From Urophycis tenuis (lineage: Eukaryota; Chordata; Actinopteri; Gadiformes; Phycidae), in assembly GCA_036785325.1 (NCBI GenBank), contig JAXIVH010000073.1:717001-781000 (forward strand): 64,000 nucleotides of DNA, in the 5' to 3' direction. A model generated the notes under the pieces. The model was given only the letters and a program-made list of their open reading frames with translations. It did no database searches and was not told the origin of the DNA. Shown in pieces: positions 62,382-64,000 of this stretch. Position 1 is the stretch's first letter. The number at the start of each line of letters is the position of its first letter. Position numbers and translations under genes: made by a program.

Positions 62382-63404
62382 GTGGCGAGGATAAGGTGAA
62401 AACAAAAAAAAAGAAAGAAATTAATCTAAACAGCCAAATTAAGGAAGGGATCCGACCACGGCACGCTGGGAATTCCACCCAGGGAATGAATTTGGAGACA
62501 TGCAAAGCACGCAGGTAAGTTTACTCATTAAGGCATGAGCTGTGATTCAGGGAGTCGTAGTACAAATATACAATTTTATTCATAAAGAGTCATTTTAAAA
62601 TGTTTCAGTCGAAAGAAAAAAAAAAACAACAAAAGAAAAGGAAAACCAATTCATCAAATGTTAAGAGAATCATCAATGACAGCCCACTTTAGTCATACAT
62701 TAACAAAACAAAATGTAAATACTACAAAATAATAATCAACTAAACACCATAACACACTCATTCACACATGCACACATGGGGCCGGGCCCCAGTAAAAACA
62801 CAGGGGCGTGATAAAGAGTCTGACAGAGCTGCTCTGGGGCGCGGTGTGGGCCGCAGACGCCAGGCAGAGCTCAAAGTGGCGCAGAAGCGACCACGCAGCG
62901 GCACGGGGCAGTGTGGAGACAAAGCTTCAATAGGACAGCAGCGACCCCAATCAGCTGATTGCACTCAATCCTAATCATAGGAAAAATACTGTTAGCGTTG
63001 CATTTGCCAAAAGTAAATACTGCGGTTGCCCGCTACACTAACCCACCAACATACCTGTTTAGGGACACACACCCACTCGCACAGGAGGAGGGAGGGAGAG
63101 GACACCGGCCACCGCTGGAGTTTACCAAGCAAAAATACACCGCACATATGAGGAACACGGAGCAGCACGCAAGCAGTCGCCCTACCAACAACACAAATGC
63201 GGTGAGCACACAGGGAACCAAGTGACCAATGGGGTGAAGCAGCGGGCAGCCATACCTGTCTGGTCAAACAACCTTGGGCCTGGAAGTGACGCACCAGTGA
63301 CGACAGATGCGCAAGGGGAAGGGCCAGTGGAGGAGGGTGGCTTTTATACCGGCCCATAATGACAGCCACCTGGCGCTAAATACCACCAGTGACCCTGAAT
63401 AACA
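62382..63404 (-). repeat. Probable 5' LTR of gypsy-5, about 1.02 kb
   Basis: On minus it would start TGTTATTCAGGGTCACTGG and end CTCGCCACA (TG...CA). A TATA box (GGTATAAAAGCC) is at about 63341-63352 and an AATAAA at about 62578, in promoter-then-poly(A) order. There is no second LTR in the window, so the limits are inferred. Confidence 0.55.
63341..63352 (-). promoter_or_regulatory. TATA box of the gypsy-5 LTR
   Basis: GGTATAAAAGCC on minus, about 55 bp inside the inferred LTR start. It is the clearest core-promoter-like element in the window. Confidence 0.55.
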
Positions 63405-63820
63405 GAGCACATCTATGCTGCTACAAACACACATACACACACACTGCACAAAAATGAATCCTGTAGCCAGAAATATATCAGGCATTTGTAAGTTAGACCA
63501 GAAAAGGCCTAGAAAGGCTATGACAGTTACTAGGTGTTATTGTTGCTTTAATGAAATCTTGATGGGCTGTAGGAACAGGAAGGAGCCTACTCCAGGTAGT
63601 TTGATGTTATCATGGGCCTTAATGGAGCCTTCCATGGCACCACCATGGCCGTTTTTCCTACTTCACATTTTTTTTGCAATCAGAGAATATAAACAACCCC
63701 CCCCCCCCCCCTTCCAAACACACACACACACACACACTCCCAGTCCATAAGGATTCTTATTTGTTATATTTTCAAAATCAGAGATTCCCTCCTTCCCTCT
63801 TCTCTGTGTACAACATGCAT

Positions 63821-63857
<37 letters not shown>

Positions 63858-64000
63858 CTCTCAAAGATCACCCAGTGCATGTGATGTAATGTGGTGTAAC
63901 TGGAGCAGACTTATTACATTACATTTGACATTACATTACATGGCCAATGGACAATTACAGAACTGTTTATCCCTTTATGTCACTAAGTCAGAATGACATA
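63405..64000. other. Microsatellite-rich right edge
   Basis: (CA)n at 63429-63442, poly(C) plus (CA)n at 63697-63737, and (CA)n plus (CT)n at 63822-63861. A TTACATTACATT run at about 63912-63942 resembles the end of a common fish repeat that continues past the edge. No gene recognised. Confidence 0.6.

Overview
This is nuclear DNA from a vertebrate, almost certainly a ray-finned fish. It carries L2-, Rex1/CR1- and Tx1-like L1 LINEs, a V-SINE-like tRNA-derived SINE, several Ty3/gypsy lineages, BED-finger hAT elements, HARBI1-type Harbinger transposons with SANT or MADF partner genes, and abundant (CA)n, (TG)n and (GA)n microsatellites. I see no bacterial, phage, CRISPR or operon structure and no securely identifiable host gene. 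The one host-gene candidate is a possible signal-peptide first exon at 54519-54564. Most of the window is a transposon graveyard in which elements sit inside other elements. Much of the nesting can be proved from target-site duplications (TSDs).

Layout. 666-14938: a Harbinger cluster. Copy D (666-8000) is a deletion derivative that was hit by gypsy-1 (1148-5999, TSD GTACA) and by a 1,066-bp solo LTR (6279-7344, TSD ATTC). Copy A (8002-11074) and copy B (11079-13702) are two-gene elements with convergent SANT and HARBI1 genes. Copy C (to 14938) is a deletion derivative fused to B. Copy B keeps an apparently intact spliced transposase, but both SANT genes carry a +1 A in the same poly(A) lysine tract. 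14940-18515: an L2 LINE interrupted by a Rex1/CR1-like LINE, itself lying in the RT of gypsy-4 (18516-20880), which also holds a solo LTR (18879-19243, TSD ACGG) and a 97-bp LINE tail. 20888-21257: another solo LTR (TSD CCTAT). 22726-32383: a hAT element with 8-bp TSD CGTACAAC that contains gypsy-2 (about 26.5-32.29 kb).

32860-38300: a nearly complete but broken second L2 LINE, with an esterase-type ORF1. 39560-44908: a Tx1-like L1 with an intact ORF1; a TIR element that itself contains a hAT sits between its ORFs, and a second copy of the TIR element cuts its ORF2. 45069-51428: gypsy-3 on the minus strand (TSD GTTAT), with a hAT in gag (TSD CTCATTAG) and a 50-bp LINE tail inside the YLDD catalytic box. 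51434-56430: mostly unique or unassigned sequence with microsatellites. 56440-58200: a two-exon MADF gene of a Harbinger-like element, split by a second TIR element that carries its own truncated MADF ORF. 58600-63404: minus-strand retroelement remnants including gypsy-5 gag, a probable long LTR and a tRNA-derived SINE.

Functionally this is a record of insertion history. Only HARBI1 of copy B and L1 ORF1 look translatable as they stand, and each lacks a complete partner protein here. I did not find a new multi-gene system. The most informative signals are the shared homopolymer frameshift, the nested MADF pair, and the LINE-tail micro-insertions.
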